Shown here piece after piece: positions 8,034-16,476 of a stretch of 23,730 bases of DNA (position 1 is its first letter; every line of letters begins with the position of its first letter). The stretch is from an uncultured Rhizobiaceae group bacterium. Its GTDB lineage: Bacteria; Pseudomonadota; Alphaproteobacteria; Rhizobiales; Rhizobiaceae. The translations under genes were made by a program, and so were the position numbers. The DNA lies in contig CALDZZ010000074.1 in NCBI GenBank assembly GCA_937944075.1, positions 1 through 23,730 of the forward strand, written 5' to 3'. The notes beneath the pieces were generated by a model, which made no database searches, was not told the origin of the DNA, and saw only the letters and a program-made list of their open reading frames with translations.

Positions 8034-11000
8034 ATGTCAAACAAGATGTTGATCGACGCATCCCACCCGGAAGAAACCCGGGTAGCGGTAGTACGTGGTA
8101 ACAGAGTTGAAGAATACGACTTTGAATCACAGGAGAAAAAGCAACTAAGAGGCAACATATATCTGGCAAAAGTAACAAGGGTAGAACCTTCGCTTCAGGC
8201 CGCTTTTGTTGATTATGGTGGCAATCGCCACGGCTTCCTGGCTTTTTCAGAAATTCATCCGGACTATTACCAGATTCCAATGGCTGATCGTCAGGCTTTG
8301 CTCGAAGCAGAAGCCGAAGACGCACGTGCTTCACGAGATGCCGAAGAAGCTGAGGACAACGTTACGGAAGTGACCGCTGACAACGATGATGACACGGCTG
8401 ATGATGAAGCCGATGCACCAAAGAAAAAACCGCGTCGTCGTCGCTCACGCAAGGCCAAAACTTCCGGAGAAACAGCGCCTGAACAAGAAGTTTCAGAAGA
8501 AGATGGTTCAGATGCAAGCGCCTTGGATGCTTCGCAAGTCAACGAAGACGATGCTGAGCAGGAAGAAAAACCAAAACGCCGCTCAACAAGACGCAAGAAA
8601 GCTCCTGTAAGCAAAAAAGCAGCTGACGAAGTCACAGAAACTACAGAAGAAACTGACGAACAGCCCGCTGAGACTTCAGCTGGCAATGAGGAAAGCGAAC
8701 AGGAAGAAGAAAAGCCAAAGCGCCGTTCAACAAGGCGCAAAAAAGCACCTGTAAAGAAAGCGGAAGCTGACGATACAGAAGGCAATGACGATGATGATGA
8801 CACGCCAACAACCATGGCAGCTATCATTGAAATGGATTCCATTTCAGAGGATTTGCCAGATGCAAATGATGAAGGCGAAAGCAGTGATGAAGAGAGTGAG
8901 AGTGTAGCTGAAGAAAAGCCAAAACGCCGCTCAACAAGACGCAAGGCATCACCAGCCAAAAAGAAAGCAACTGAAGACAACCCTTCTCCTGAGGAAACCG
9001 AACAGGCTGCGACCCAAACGGATGAAGCAAACTCTTCTGAGGAAACTGCTTCAGACCAAGATGGTGAAGAAGAAAAGTCAAAGCCAAAAAAACGGGCTCC
9101 AAGACGCAAACCACGCGCAAAAAAGTCTGACAAAACAGATGAAGATACAGACGCCAAGTCAGATGATACGGCTGACGACAATAGTGAAGAAGACGAAAAC
9201 CGCGATGAAGGCATTGAGTCTGTAGGCCAGGAAGATGCATTGGAAGAGGTTCCAACACCCCCTCGCCGTCAACGTCGTCATTATAAAATTCAGGAAGTCA
9301 TAAAGCGCAGACAGGTGTTGCTGGTTCAAGTCGTAAAGGAAGAACGCGGCAATAAAGGCGCCGCGCTTACCACTTATTTGTCTTTGGCAGGTCGATATTC
9401 CGTTTTGATGCCAAATACAGCTCGCGGTGGCGGCATTTCACGCAAGATTACCAACGCGGCAGACAGAAAACGCTTAAAGGCAGTTGCAACCGGTCTGGAT
9501 GTACCAGATGGAATGGGTGTCATTCTGCGTACAGCCGGTGCTTCTCGCACAAACGCGGAAATAGAAAGAGACTTTGATTATTTGATGAGATTGTGGGAAC
9601 AGGTCAGAAACCTGACCCTTTCCTCTTCTGCTCCTTGTCTTGTTTATGAAGAAGGCAGCCTAATTAAACGATCCATTCGTGACTTGTATGACAAGGACAC
9701 AGGCGAAGTTGTTGTTGCTGGTGAAAATGGCTTCAAGGAAGCCAAGGACTTCATGACAATGCTCATGCCCAACGCCACCAACAAGGTAAAGCTTCACCGT
9801 GACAAACAGTCAATTTTTGCAAAGTTTGGCGTGGAAACACAGCTTGATAAAATGGTTACCCCTCAGGTTACCCTTAAATCAGGCGGTTATCTGATTATTG
9901 ACCAGACAGAGGCTTTGGTTGCTGTCGATGTCAATTCCGGGCGATCAACACGCGAGCATTCGATTGAAAATACTGCTTTGCAAACCAATCTGGAAGCAGC
10001 CGAAGAAGTTGCGCGCCAGCTCAGGTTGCGGGATCTTGCAGGTTTGATTGTAATAGACTTCATTGATATGGAGGAAAAACGTAATAACCGTGCAGTCGAG
10101 AAAAAACTCAAGGATTGTCTGAAAAATGACCGCGCACGCATTCAGGTTGGCCGAATTTCGCACTTTGGCCTAATGGAAATGTCACGCCAGCGCATGCGTG
10201 CCAGTGTGCTTGAGAGCACAATGGATGTCTGTTCAATGTGCGGCGGAACCGGGCATGTTCGTTCAGACTCGGCTATTGCACTGCATGTATTCCGCGCCAT
10301 AGAGGAACATGTTTCTCGCCATAATCGTTACGACGCTGTCATCAAGACTACGCCTGCAATTGCAATGCATATCCTGAATCATAAACGTGAAGCGCTTGTA
10401 GAGCTTGAAAACCGCTATGGTCTTTCAATTCTTATTGAAGGCACAAACCAGATCAAAGGTCAGGATTTTGAAATCACCAAAGGCGAATTAGCCACAGGTG
10501 AAGTCAAGTCCACGGCTGTCGGTTATCAGGATGCTTCCGTTGATGAAGCAGAAGATGACGATAAAAACACACGCGGTAAAAAACGCGGTCGTGGTCGTCG
10601 TAACAATCAGGAAGATCATAACCAGTCTGAGTCTGATAATGCTCAAACTGACAGTGAGGAATCAAAATCAGAAAGCGATCAGGATACCGAAGTCTCTGAC
10701 AATGATGATGATCAAAAGCCACGTAAAAAACGCCGTAGAGGCAAACGCGGTGGCCGTAGAAACAACGCTGGCGAAGACAGTGCTGAAGAATCCAGCGATG
10801 GAGAAGCAGCCTCTAAGCCGGAATCAACCGAACAGGAAGAACCTCAAGCATTAACAGCAAAAACCTCTGATGATGTGTCTGCAAACACTGACGAGTCCTC
10901 TGAACAGGATGAAAAGCCAAAGTCACGCTCAACCACGAGACGAAAAGCCCCTGTTACCAAGAAAGAACCTGTAGCAGAAGCACCGTCCGTCGATACGCAA

Positions 11001-11234
11001 GAAGCTAAACCTGCAGAACCTGAAAAACCAAAAAGAAGACGTACAACAAGGCGCGTAAAGCCGGATGAGGATGTTTCCACCAACGAAACAGCAGAGCAGG
11101 AAGACAAGCCTGCTGAGAAAACCTCTTCAACTGAAGAAGTAGCGGACGCTTCATCTGAAACGTCCAAGGATGACACTCAAAAAGACGACAAAAAGAAAAA
11201 AGGCTGGTGGAACCGTGGTGGCGGATTCTTTTAA
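8034..11234 (+). CDS. rne: Ribonuclease E with a long charged insertion in the S1 domain
   Basis: RNase E makes the initiating cuts in mRNA decay and in rRNA and tRNA processing, and scaffolds the degradosome. This one has 1066 residues. The S1 domain begins at about 36 ('QLRGNIYLAKVTRVEPSLQAAFVD' region) and breaks near residue 90. A roughly 320-residue acidic and basic low-complexity insertion follows, and S1 resumes at about 416-460 ('VVKEERGNKGAALTTYLSLAG'). The catalytic core has 'ALVAVDVNSGRSTR' (Asp632) and 'VIDFID' (Asp675), equivalent to E. coli Asp303 and Asp346. The zinc-link CSMC is Cys733 and Cys736. From about 835 to the end the tail is disordered, with Arg-rich RNA-binding patches (about 848-856 and 896-909). 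It ends in 'GWWNRGGGFF'; a GWW motif is the PNPase docking site described for Caulobacter RNase E. The motif KPKRRSTRRKKAPV recurs in both insertion and tail. Start: GGAG 10 bases upstream of the ATG. Confidence 0.97.
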   Translation: MSNKMLIDASHPEETRVAVVRGNRVEEYDFESQEKKQLRGNIYLAKVTRVEPSLQAAFVDYGGNRHGFLAFSEIHPDYYQIPMADRQALLEAEAEDARASRDAEEAEDNVTEVTADNDDDTADDEADAPKKKPRRRRSRKAKTSGETAPEQEVSEEDGSDASALDASQVNEDDAEQEEKPKRRSTRRKKAPVSKKAADEVTETTEETDEQPAETSAGNEESEQEEEKPKRRSTRRKKAPVKKAEADDTEGNDDDDDTPTTMAAIIEMDSISEDLPDANDEGESSDEESESVAEEKPKRRSTRRKASPAKKKATEDNPSPEETEQAATQTDEANSSEETASDQDGEEEKSKPKKRAPRRKPRAKKSDKTDEDTDAKSDDTADDNSEEDENRDEGIESVGQEDALEEVPTPPRRQRRHYKIQEVIKRRQVLLVQVVKEERGNKGAALTTYLSLAGRYSVLMPNTARGGGISRKITNAADRKRLKAVATGLDVPDGMGVILRTAGASRTNAEIERDFDYLMRLWEQVRNLTLSSSAPCLVYEEGSLIKRSIRDLYDKDTGEVVVAGENGFKEAKDFMTMLMPNATNKVKLHRDKQSIFAKFGVETQLDKMVTPQVTLKSGGYLIIDQTEALVAVDVNSGRSTREHSIENTALQTNLEAAEEVARQLRLRDLAGLIVIDFIDMEEKRNNRAVEKKLKDCLKNDRARIQVGRISHFGLMEMSRQRMRASVLESTMDVCSMCGGTGHVRSDSAIALHVFRAIEEHVSRHNRYDAVIKTTPAIAMHILNHKREALVELENRYGLSILIEGTNQIKGQDFEITKGELATGEVKSTAVGYQDASVDEAEDDDKNTRGKKRGRGRRNNQEDHNQSESDNAQTDSEESKSESDQDTEVSDNDDDQKPRKKRRRGKRGGRRNNAGEDSAEESSDGEAASKPESTEQEEPQALTAKTSDDVSANTDESSEQDEKPKSRSTTRRKAPVTKKEPVAEAPSVDTQEAKPAEPEKPKRRRTTRRVKPDEDVSTNETAEQEDKPAEKTSSTEEVADASSETSKDDTQKDDKKKKGWWNRGGGFF

Positions 11235-11252
11235 GCCGCACTCCTTTGAAAA

Positions 11253-11960
11253 ATGAGGTTTGATCCACCCTTGATTGAGACACGGCTGGTAAAGCGATAT
11301 AAGCGCTTTCTAGCCGATGTTGAACTTGCCAATGGTGATATCATAACCGTGCATTGCGCCAACCCAGGTTCAATGCAGGGACTAACAGAACCGGGTAATC
11401 GCGCCTGGATTTCAGACAGTCAAAACCCGAAGAGAAAACTTCGCTACTCCCTGGAAATCATTGAGGTGGACGGGGTAATGGTTGGCGTCAATACCACTCA
11501 CCCAAACAAAATTGCCAGAGAAGCAATCGAAGCAGGTAAAATTCCCCAACTCTGTAATTACCAAACCTTGCAAACAGAAGTGAAATATGGCGAGAACTCA
11601 CGCATTGATATTTTACTGAAGGATGAACACAAACCAGACATGTATGTGGAAGTAAAGAACGTACACTTTATGCGCACCCACAACTTACACGAATTTCCTG
11701 ATAGCGTTACCGCGCGTGGCGCCAAGCATCTTGATGAATTGGCAAGGGAGGTTGGAAAAGGCAATGAAGCCACAATGCTTTATGTGATCCAGCGTAATGA
11801 TGGCGATACCTTCGGATTCGCAAGTGATCTGGACCCGAATTACTATGACGCTTATATCCGTGCAAAAGATAAAGGCGTAAAAGCCATTGCAATCTGCTGC
11901 AATGTAACGCCGGAAGGCATAGAAGCCATTGACCTTTTGAAAATCAAGGATAGTTTATAA
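11253..11960 (+). CDS. sfsA: DNA/RNA nuclease SfsA (sugar fermentation stimulation protein)
   Basis: A 235-residue protein of normal length. The N-terminal part has the OB-like region with 'HCANPGSM' (34-41). The nuclease-like region carries a PD-(D/E)xK pattern: Asp119 in 'SRIDILL', then Glu133 and Lys135 in 'YVEVKNV', followed by 'FPDSVTARGAKHLDEL' (148-163), the SfsA signature. The family was first linked to maltose metabolism in E. coli and was later described as a nuclease; its physiological role remains unclear. The ATG is 18 bases after the rne stop with no clear Shine-Dalgarno, so it probably depends on rne transcription and perhaps on reinitiation. map follows after 24 bases. Confidence 0.95.
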   Translation: MRFDPPLIETRLVKRYKRFLADVELANGDIITVHCANPGSMQGLTEPGNRAWISDSQNPKRKLRYSLEIIEVDGVMVGVNTTHPNKIAREAIEAGKIPQLCNYQTLQTEVKYGENSRIDILLKDEHKPDMYVEVKNVHFMRTHNLHEFPDSVTARGAKHLDELAREVGKGNEATMLYVIQRNDGDTFGFASDLDPNYYDAYIRAKDKGVKAIAICCNVTPEGIEAIDLLKIKDSL

Positions 11961-11984
11961 TTCGGAAGATTATAAAGGATCACG

Positions 11985-12809
11985 ATGACAGCTTACATCG
12001 AGGCAGCTAACGCCCCTATGAAAAATACGGGTGCCATAAAATTATACAATGATGCAGACTTTGCAGGGATGCGAAAAGCCTCACAGGTTACAGCACGTTG
12101 CCTTGATGAACTCTCTCATGTCATCAAGCCAGGCGTAACTACACAGGAAATAGATGATTTTGTTGCCAAATTTGGTGAAGAAAACAATGCCTTTCCTGCG
12201 ACCCTAAATTACCGTGGCTTTAAAAAATCCTGTTGTACATCAATAAATCACGTTGTCTGTCATGGCATTCCAAATGAAAAGCCATTGCGTGAAGGTGAGA
12301 TCATTAATGTAGATGTAACATACGTTATCGATGGCTGGCATGGCGATTCAAGTCGCATGTATGCCGTAGGTGAAATCAAGCGTGCAGCAGAGCGTTTGAT
12401 TGAAGTTACCTATAATTCCCTGATGCTTGGCATTGAAGCTGTGAAACCCGGTAATACGACAGGTCATATCGGCGAAGCCATTCAAAAATACGCCGAGAAC
12501 GAAAGATGCTCTGTTGTCCGCGAATTTTGCGGACATGGCGTTGGCAAACTTTTCCATGACGCCCCAAATGTACTGCATTATGGACGAGCAAACGAAGGCG
12601 TCGAATTGCGCCCAGGAATGATTTTTACAATTGAGCCCATGATTAATCTTGGCAGACCGAGCGTCAAGGTTCTTGGTGATGGTTGGACAGCTGTCACCAG
12701 AGACCGATCACTCACAGCGCAATTTGAGCATAGTGTCGGCGTTACAGAAAATGGTTGCGAGATATTTACGCAATCCCCTGCAGGATATACACTTCCGCCA
12801 TACTCATAA
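11985..12809 (+). CDS. map: Methionine aminopeptidase, type I
   Basis: Map removes the initiator Met from nascent proteins. At 274 residues it is a type I enzyme without the 60-residue insert of type II. The five metal ligands are all visible: Asp110 ('NVDVT'), Asp121 ('HGDSSRMY'), His184 ('FCGHGVGKLFH'), Glu217 ('FTIEPM') and Glu248 ('QFEHSVGVT'). His93 in 'VCHGIP' matches the substrate-site His. The start is backed by AAGGA a few bases upstream of the ATG. The gene sits between sfsA and radC with gaps of 24 and 19 bases, consistent with one transcript. Confidence 0.97.
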   Translation: MTAYIEAANAPMKNTGAIKLYNDADFAGMRKASQVTARCLDELSHVIKPGVTTQEIDDFVAKFGEENNAFPATLNYRGFKKSCCTSINHVVCHGIPNEKPLREGEIINVDVTYVIDGWHGDSSRMYAVGEIKRAAERLIEVTYNSLMLGIEAVKPGNTTGHIGEAIQKYAENERCSVVREFCGHGVGKLFHDAPNVLHYGRANEGVELRPGMIFTIEPMINLGRPSVKVLGDGWTAVTRDRSLTAQFEHSVGVTENGCEIFTQSPAGYTLPPYS

Positions 12810-12828
12810 CACAGGCTTTAAGAGGCGG

Positions 12829-13542
12829 ATGGAAAAAGAACAAAACGGCTTCAAGGAAGCTGGCTCAAGTGTGAATCATGCTCATGGGCACCGCAGCAGA
12901 CTAAAAGCCCGTTTCATGAAAAGCGGTGCTGATGCCCTTGCTGAATATGAACTTCTTGAATTGCTTTTATTCAGATCAATCCCCAGACGGGATACAAAAC
13001 CACTCGCTAAACAGCTAATCAGTATTTTCGGGTCTTTTTCCGAGGTGCTTGCAGCACATCCCGACCGGCTGAAGGAAGTCAAGGGGTTGGGCCAAGCCAC
13101 AATTGTAGATTTTCAAATTGTGAAAGCCTCGGCAGAAGCACTCATTTCAGGCCAGGTACGCGAGAAGCCCTTGCTGGGATCATGGTCCTCCGTCATTGAT
13201 TATTGTCGTGCAGCCATGGCGTTTGAAGACAAGGAACAGTTCCGGATTTTGTTTCTCGATAAAAAAAACAAATTGATCAAGGATGAGGTTCAGCAAATCG
13301 GTACTGTCGATCATACACCTGTCTATCCAAGGGAAGTTGTGAAGCGGGCACTGGAATTATCAGCAACTGCAATCATTTTGGTCCATAACCATCCTTCAGG
13401 CGACCCGACCCCCTCGCGTGCTGATATCGAGATGACCAAAACCATAAATGAAATAGCATCCTCACTGGGTATCACCGTCCATGATCACATCATCATAGCA
13501 AAAGACGGCCACGCCAGCCTCAAGGGTTTAAAATTATTTTGA
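12829..13542 (+). CDS. radC: DNA repair protein RadC (JAB1/MPN-type, UPF0758)
   Basis: A 237-residue protein of normal length for the family. An N-terminal helix-hairpin-helix-like segment ('LKEVKGLGQATI', about 81-92) precedes the JAMM/MPN domain, whose metal motif is 'LVHNHPSGDPTPSRAD' (His186, His188, Asp199). The family is widespread; the historical repair role is disputed and the biochemical activity is unknown. I start it at 12829, where AGAGG lies just upstream. The frame is open back to 12649, but that segment overlaps map and looks like out-of-frame map sequence. It lies 19 bases after map. Confidence 0.93.
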   Translation: MEKEQNGFKEAGSSVNHAHGHRSRLKARFMKSGADALAEYELLELLLFRSIPRRDTKPLAKQLISIFGSFSEVLAAHPDRLKEVKGLGQATIVDFQIVKASAEALISGQVREKPLLGSWSSVIDYCRAAMAFEDKEQFRILFLDKKNKLIKDEVQQIGTVDHTPVYPREVVKRALELSATAIILVHNHPSGDPTPSRADIEMTKTINEIASSLGITVHDHIIIAKDGHASLKGLKLF

Positions 13543-13617
13543 ACCTCTTTCATGCTCGAATTCGTAACTTGTCTGAAGTAAGCTTTGCAGACTGAAATGC
13601 GTAGAGATTCGTAACAA

Positions 13618-15855
13618 ATGATAAATGGTTTTGGACTTCATAAACTTGGGCTGGTTTCATTACGATATCCATTGATCGCAACACTTGTCATGATCATGAT
13701 TTCCCTGGCTGCTGCCATCGGCATAAGCAGGCTTGAGTTCTCAGGTGAAAACATTGAAATCCTGCGAGACAATTCTCAGGAACTTTCCGATTACGATGAG
13801 CTTCTGGGACAATTCAGAAATTTCAATAATGACGCTGTTATCCTGATGCGAGTTGAAAATCTTGCAACGATTGAAGGGATTGAAACATTTCGCGATCTCA
13901 ACTTCGAGTTTCAACTTGATGAACGTGTCGAAAGCATTTTATCGATATTTTCACTAGTAAAATATGGCGGGCCGGATGAAGGTTGGCAATCTGCATTACC
14001 GGCTGAATACAACAGCGATGCTGAAGTGCTTGCTTCCCTTAAACAACTTGCTAAAGACATTCCCAGTTCACAATCCTTGTTCAGTCCCAATTTCGATTCT
14101 GCAGTCATGGTGGTTTACACAAAGGCAGAAGCCACAAAGGACAAGAACGTTCAGGAAACAATGGATGCACTGACCGAACTGGGCAAGGAATTCAACTCGG
14201 AAACGGTCAGTGTAACCATTGCGGGCCAACCGGCAATCAGGGCAGACCTGATACATTCGATTGTTTCAGATCTTATGCTGCTTGCGCCAATGGCCTTTCT
14301 GTTTTGTGCTGTCTTGGCATTTGTGCTCTTTCGCCAGCCCATGGCGATGGCACTCTGCGCCCTACCATCTCTATTGTCGATCGGATGGTTTCTGGGAGGG
14401 GCTGGATTAACCGGAACAAGCTTGAATTTTCTAACCAATATTTTACCGGCCTTGATCATCGTTATTGTCTTTGCAGACACACTTCACCTCTATTTGAAAT
14501 GGCAAAAGCTGAGCGAGAAAGAAGATGATTTTCTCGTAAGTCTAAATCAGGCTATTCGTGAAGTAGGCCCTGCTTGTGCCCTGTCATCCGTGACGACCGC
14601 TGCTGCCTTATTGTCACTATGCCTGAGCGGCAATAATGGATTGTATGAACTTGGTATCGTAGGCGCACTGGCTGTTCTGGGAGGCTTTGTCTGCGTGGTT
14701 GTCGCCCTTCCCCTTGGCGCCTATTGGGCAAGCAAGGCAGGCTTCAAGCCCCGCAGAAGCGTTGCAAGCAAGGTCGGTTTGATTGCAGGCCCTGCCATGA
14801 AACTGTTGAATTACAGAAAAGCAGTATTGGTCTGTGGCTTGTTATTATGTGCCGCCGGTCTTTATGCTCACACTGTTATCGACAGCAGGTTCCGGCTTAT
14901 TGATTATCTTGGTACTCAATCAGAAGTCAGCCAGAGTGAAACATTTATAGACAGCACTTACTATGGCTCTACTCCACTGTTTGCAATTGTTGATATGAAC
15001 CAAGAGTTGACTCTTGATGATCCAAAAAACGAAGAGCGCGTTTATGATACCATAGAAGCCGTAAAAGACGTTTTTCCGGCAGGATCGTTTTACTCTCTTG
15101 CAGACTTTGCAGACGAGATCAAAAAGGCAGGCGGACAGATTAATGAAGAGCTCATTGATGAACTGCCCCGCTTTTTGACCAGTCGCTTTATCTCAGAAGA
15201 CAAATCACAGGTATTGGTTACAATATTTTCCTCCGCAAATCTGTCTGAAAGCGAAATGCAGGAACGGCTTTCGAAGATGAACCTCGCTTTGGAAAAGCGC
15301 AAACTTGAGGAATTTGTGAAGATAACAGGCTATCCAGTCCTGTCTGGTGTCGTAGCGCCTCGATTAATGGATAACCTGCGTATCAGCCTTTTGGTTGCTG
15401 TATTGCTTTCAATCATCCTCATTGCAATTTCCACACGCTCCATAAAACTGGGTTTGGCCTGCTTTGTGCCCAACATGTTACCAATAGTCTGTGTTGAGTT
15501 AATCCTGTATTTGTTGGGAATACCACTCAACATGTCTATAGCCGTTGCCCTCACCGTTGCCTTTGGCATTGCAGTTGATGATTCCATTCACATGCTCAAT
15601 CAATACATGCTGAACAGGCGTGATCACGATAATTTGCCCGCCGTTGCAGGTGCCTTGAAAGAGGTTACGCCAGCGCTATTTTCGACTACACTGATACTGT
15701 CTGGTGGCCTTATCATCATGTGTTTCAGCACATTACCCGCCATGGCAGTCTTTGCTCTGGTTGTTATTATGACCTTGGTCTTTGCCTTTTTGGCAGATAT
15801 ATTCCAGTTACCAGCTTATTTGGCTCTTCTAAACAAACAGGAAGTCAGCAAGTAA
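13618..15855 (+). CDS. RND/MMPL-type transporter (HAE3-like), 12 predicted membrane segments
   Basis: A 745-residue inner-membrane protein with two similar halves. The first membrane segment is at about 18-37, followed by a periplasmic domain to about 215, then five more segments to about 380. The second half repeats this: a segment at about 402-420, a periplasmic domain to about 590, and five segments to about 740. Acidic intramembrane residues, likely for proton coupling, are Asp287 ('VFADTLHLYL') and Asp654-Asp655 ('VAFGIAVDDSIHML'), the latter motif being typical of MMPL and sterol-sensing-like RND proteins. Known relatives move lipids, hopanoids or other hydrophobic compounds; the substrate here is unknown. 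No membrane-fusion protein or outer-membrane partner is adjacent. A small exported protein follows 18 bases later and is probably co-transcribed. The ribosome binding site is weak. Confidence 0.9.
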   Translation: MINGFGLHKLGLVSLRYPLIATLVMIMISLAAAIGISRLEFSGENIEILRDNSQELSDYDELLGQFRNFNNDAVILMRVENLATIEGIETFRDLNFEFQLDERVESILSIFSLVKYGGPDEGWQSALPAEYNSDAEVLASLKQLAKDIPSSQSLFSPNFDSAVMVVYTKAEATKDKNVQETMDALTELGKEFNSETVSVTIAGQPAIRADLIHSIVSDLMLLAPMAFLFCAVLAFVLFRQPMAMALCALPSLLSIGWFLGGAGLTGTSLNFLTNILPALIIVIVFADTLHLYLKWQKLSEKEDDFLVSLNQAIREVGPACALSSVTTAAALLSLCLSGNNGLYELGIVGALAVLGGFVCVVVALPLGAYWASKAGFKPRRSVASKVGLIAGPAMKLLNYRKAVLVCGLLLCAAGLYAHTVIDSRFRLIDYLGTQSEVSQSETFIDSTYYGSTPLFAIVDMNQELTLDDPKNEERVYDTIEAVKDVFPAGSFYSLADFADEIKKAGGQINEELIDELPRFLTSRFISEDKSQVLVTIFSSANLSESEMQERLSKMNLALEKRKLEEFVKITGYPVLSGVVAPRLMDNLRISLLVAVLLSIILIAISTRSIKLGLACFVPNMLPIVCVELILYLLGIPLNMSIAVALTVAFGIAVDDSIHMLNQYMLNRRDHDNLPAVAGALKEVTPALFSTTLILSGGLIIMCFSTLPAMAVFALVVIMTLVFAFLADIFQLPAYLALLNKQEVSK

Positions 15856-15873
15856 ACCCTCCGGGAGGATTGA

Positions 15874-16404
15874 ATGTTAAATAAACTACTCGCAGCAACT
15901 ACCTTGTCATTGGCAATATTGGCAGTGCCCACCACTACCCTACAGGTGAGTGCTTCACCTAAAATATTTGATAACATGACTGGTAGTTTCAGAGGCAAAG
16001 GTCTTGTTAAATCTGGCCCAAAAGCAAAGAAGGAATCAATTCGCTGTCGCCTGAGTGGCAAACCGGATGGTGCAAAAAAGCTAAAGATGACTGGCAATTG
16101 TGCCGTTAGTGGTTTTGTTTTCAGCCTAAACGGATTTATCGAACAGACCAGTGGCAATTCCTACCGGGCTAACATGTTTCGTTCTCTGGCCAACTTGAAA
16201 CAAAGCAATTTTAGTGGAAAGCGAAGCGGCTCAAAAATCAACTTCAGCTTCAAGGCAAAAGACAGAATTGGCAAACAGGATGTTTCTGCCCGTATTACAA
16301 TGAATGTCAAAAACGCCTCAAGCTTTGACGTTGCCATAAGCCGCACAGACCCAAAGAGCGGCAAAAACTTCAGCGTTGGTACAATAAAGTTTGCAAAACG
16401 CTAG
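15874..16404 (+). CDS. Small exported protein, unknown function
   Basis: A 176-residue protein with a clear signal peptide (Lys4, hydrophobic core about 5-22, likely cleavage near 'VSA' 25-27). The mature part is basic and predicted beta-rich: 'MTGSFRGKGLVKSG', 'RCRLSGKPDGAKKLKMTGNCAVSG' with a Cys pair (about residues 58 and 76) that could form a disulfide, then 'SLANLKQSNFSGKRSGS' and 'ISRTDPKSGKNFSVGTIKF'. I recall similar uncharacterised exported proteins in related bacteria but know no function. GGGAGGA gives a strong ribosome binding site. It follows the RND transporter by 18 bases and ends at a terminator, so the two likely form one unit. A role as periplasmic binding partner or cargo chaperone for the transporter is only a suggestion. 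Confidence 0.85.
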   Translation: MLNKLLAATTLSLAILAVPTTTLQVSASPKIFDNMTGSFRGKGLVKSGPKAKKESIRCRLSGKPDGAKKLKMTGNCAVSGFVFSLNGFIEQTSGNSYRANMFRSLANLKQSNFSGKRSGSKINFSFKAKDRIGKQDVSARITMNVKNASSFDVAISRTDPKSGKNFSVGTIKFAKR

Positions 16405-16427
16405 AAACATATGAACTGCAATAACAC

Positions 16428-16459
16428 AAAAGCCACTTGTGATTTCAGGTGGCTTTTTT
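16428..16459 (+). terminator. Intrinsic terminator after the transporter and exported-protein pair
   Basis: AAAAGCCACTTG (16428-16439) pairs with CAGGTGGCTTTT (16446-16457) with one G-U pair, loop TGATTT, and T residues at 16454-16459. It lies 23 bases after the stop and between converging genes. Confidence 0.9.
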
Positions 16460-16476
16460 AATAATACATATATAAA

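Noticed and set aside
7670..8101. 143-codon open frame on + across the rne leader, overlapping the rne start
   Set aside because: No ribosome binding site, no recognisable domain, and it overlaps rne by 68 bases in another frame. It is more likely leader RNA. Ribosome profiling would settle it.
8291..9214. 307-codon Ser-rich open frame on the minus strand
   Set aside because: It is the reverse reading of the acidic GAA/GAT/GAG-rich RNase E insertion, which naturally lacks stops on the other strand; the Ser-rich composition is an artefact of this.
12649..12828. 60-residue N-terminal extension of radC
   Set aside because: It lies inside map in another frame, while the ATG at 12829 has AGAGG upstream and gives the normal family length.
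13560..13615. Direct repeat ATTCGTAAC before the RND transporter gene (13560-13568 and 13607-13615)
   Set aside because: Nine bases, no symmetry, and 47 bases apart; chance is a sufficient explanation without conservation data.
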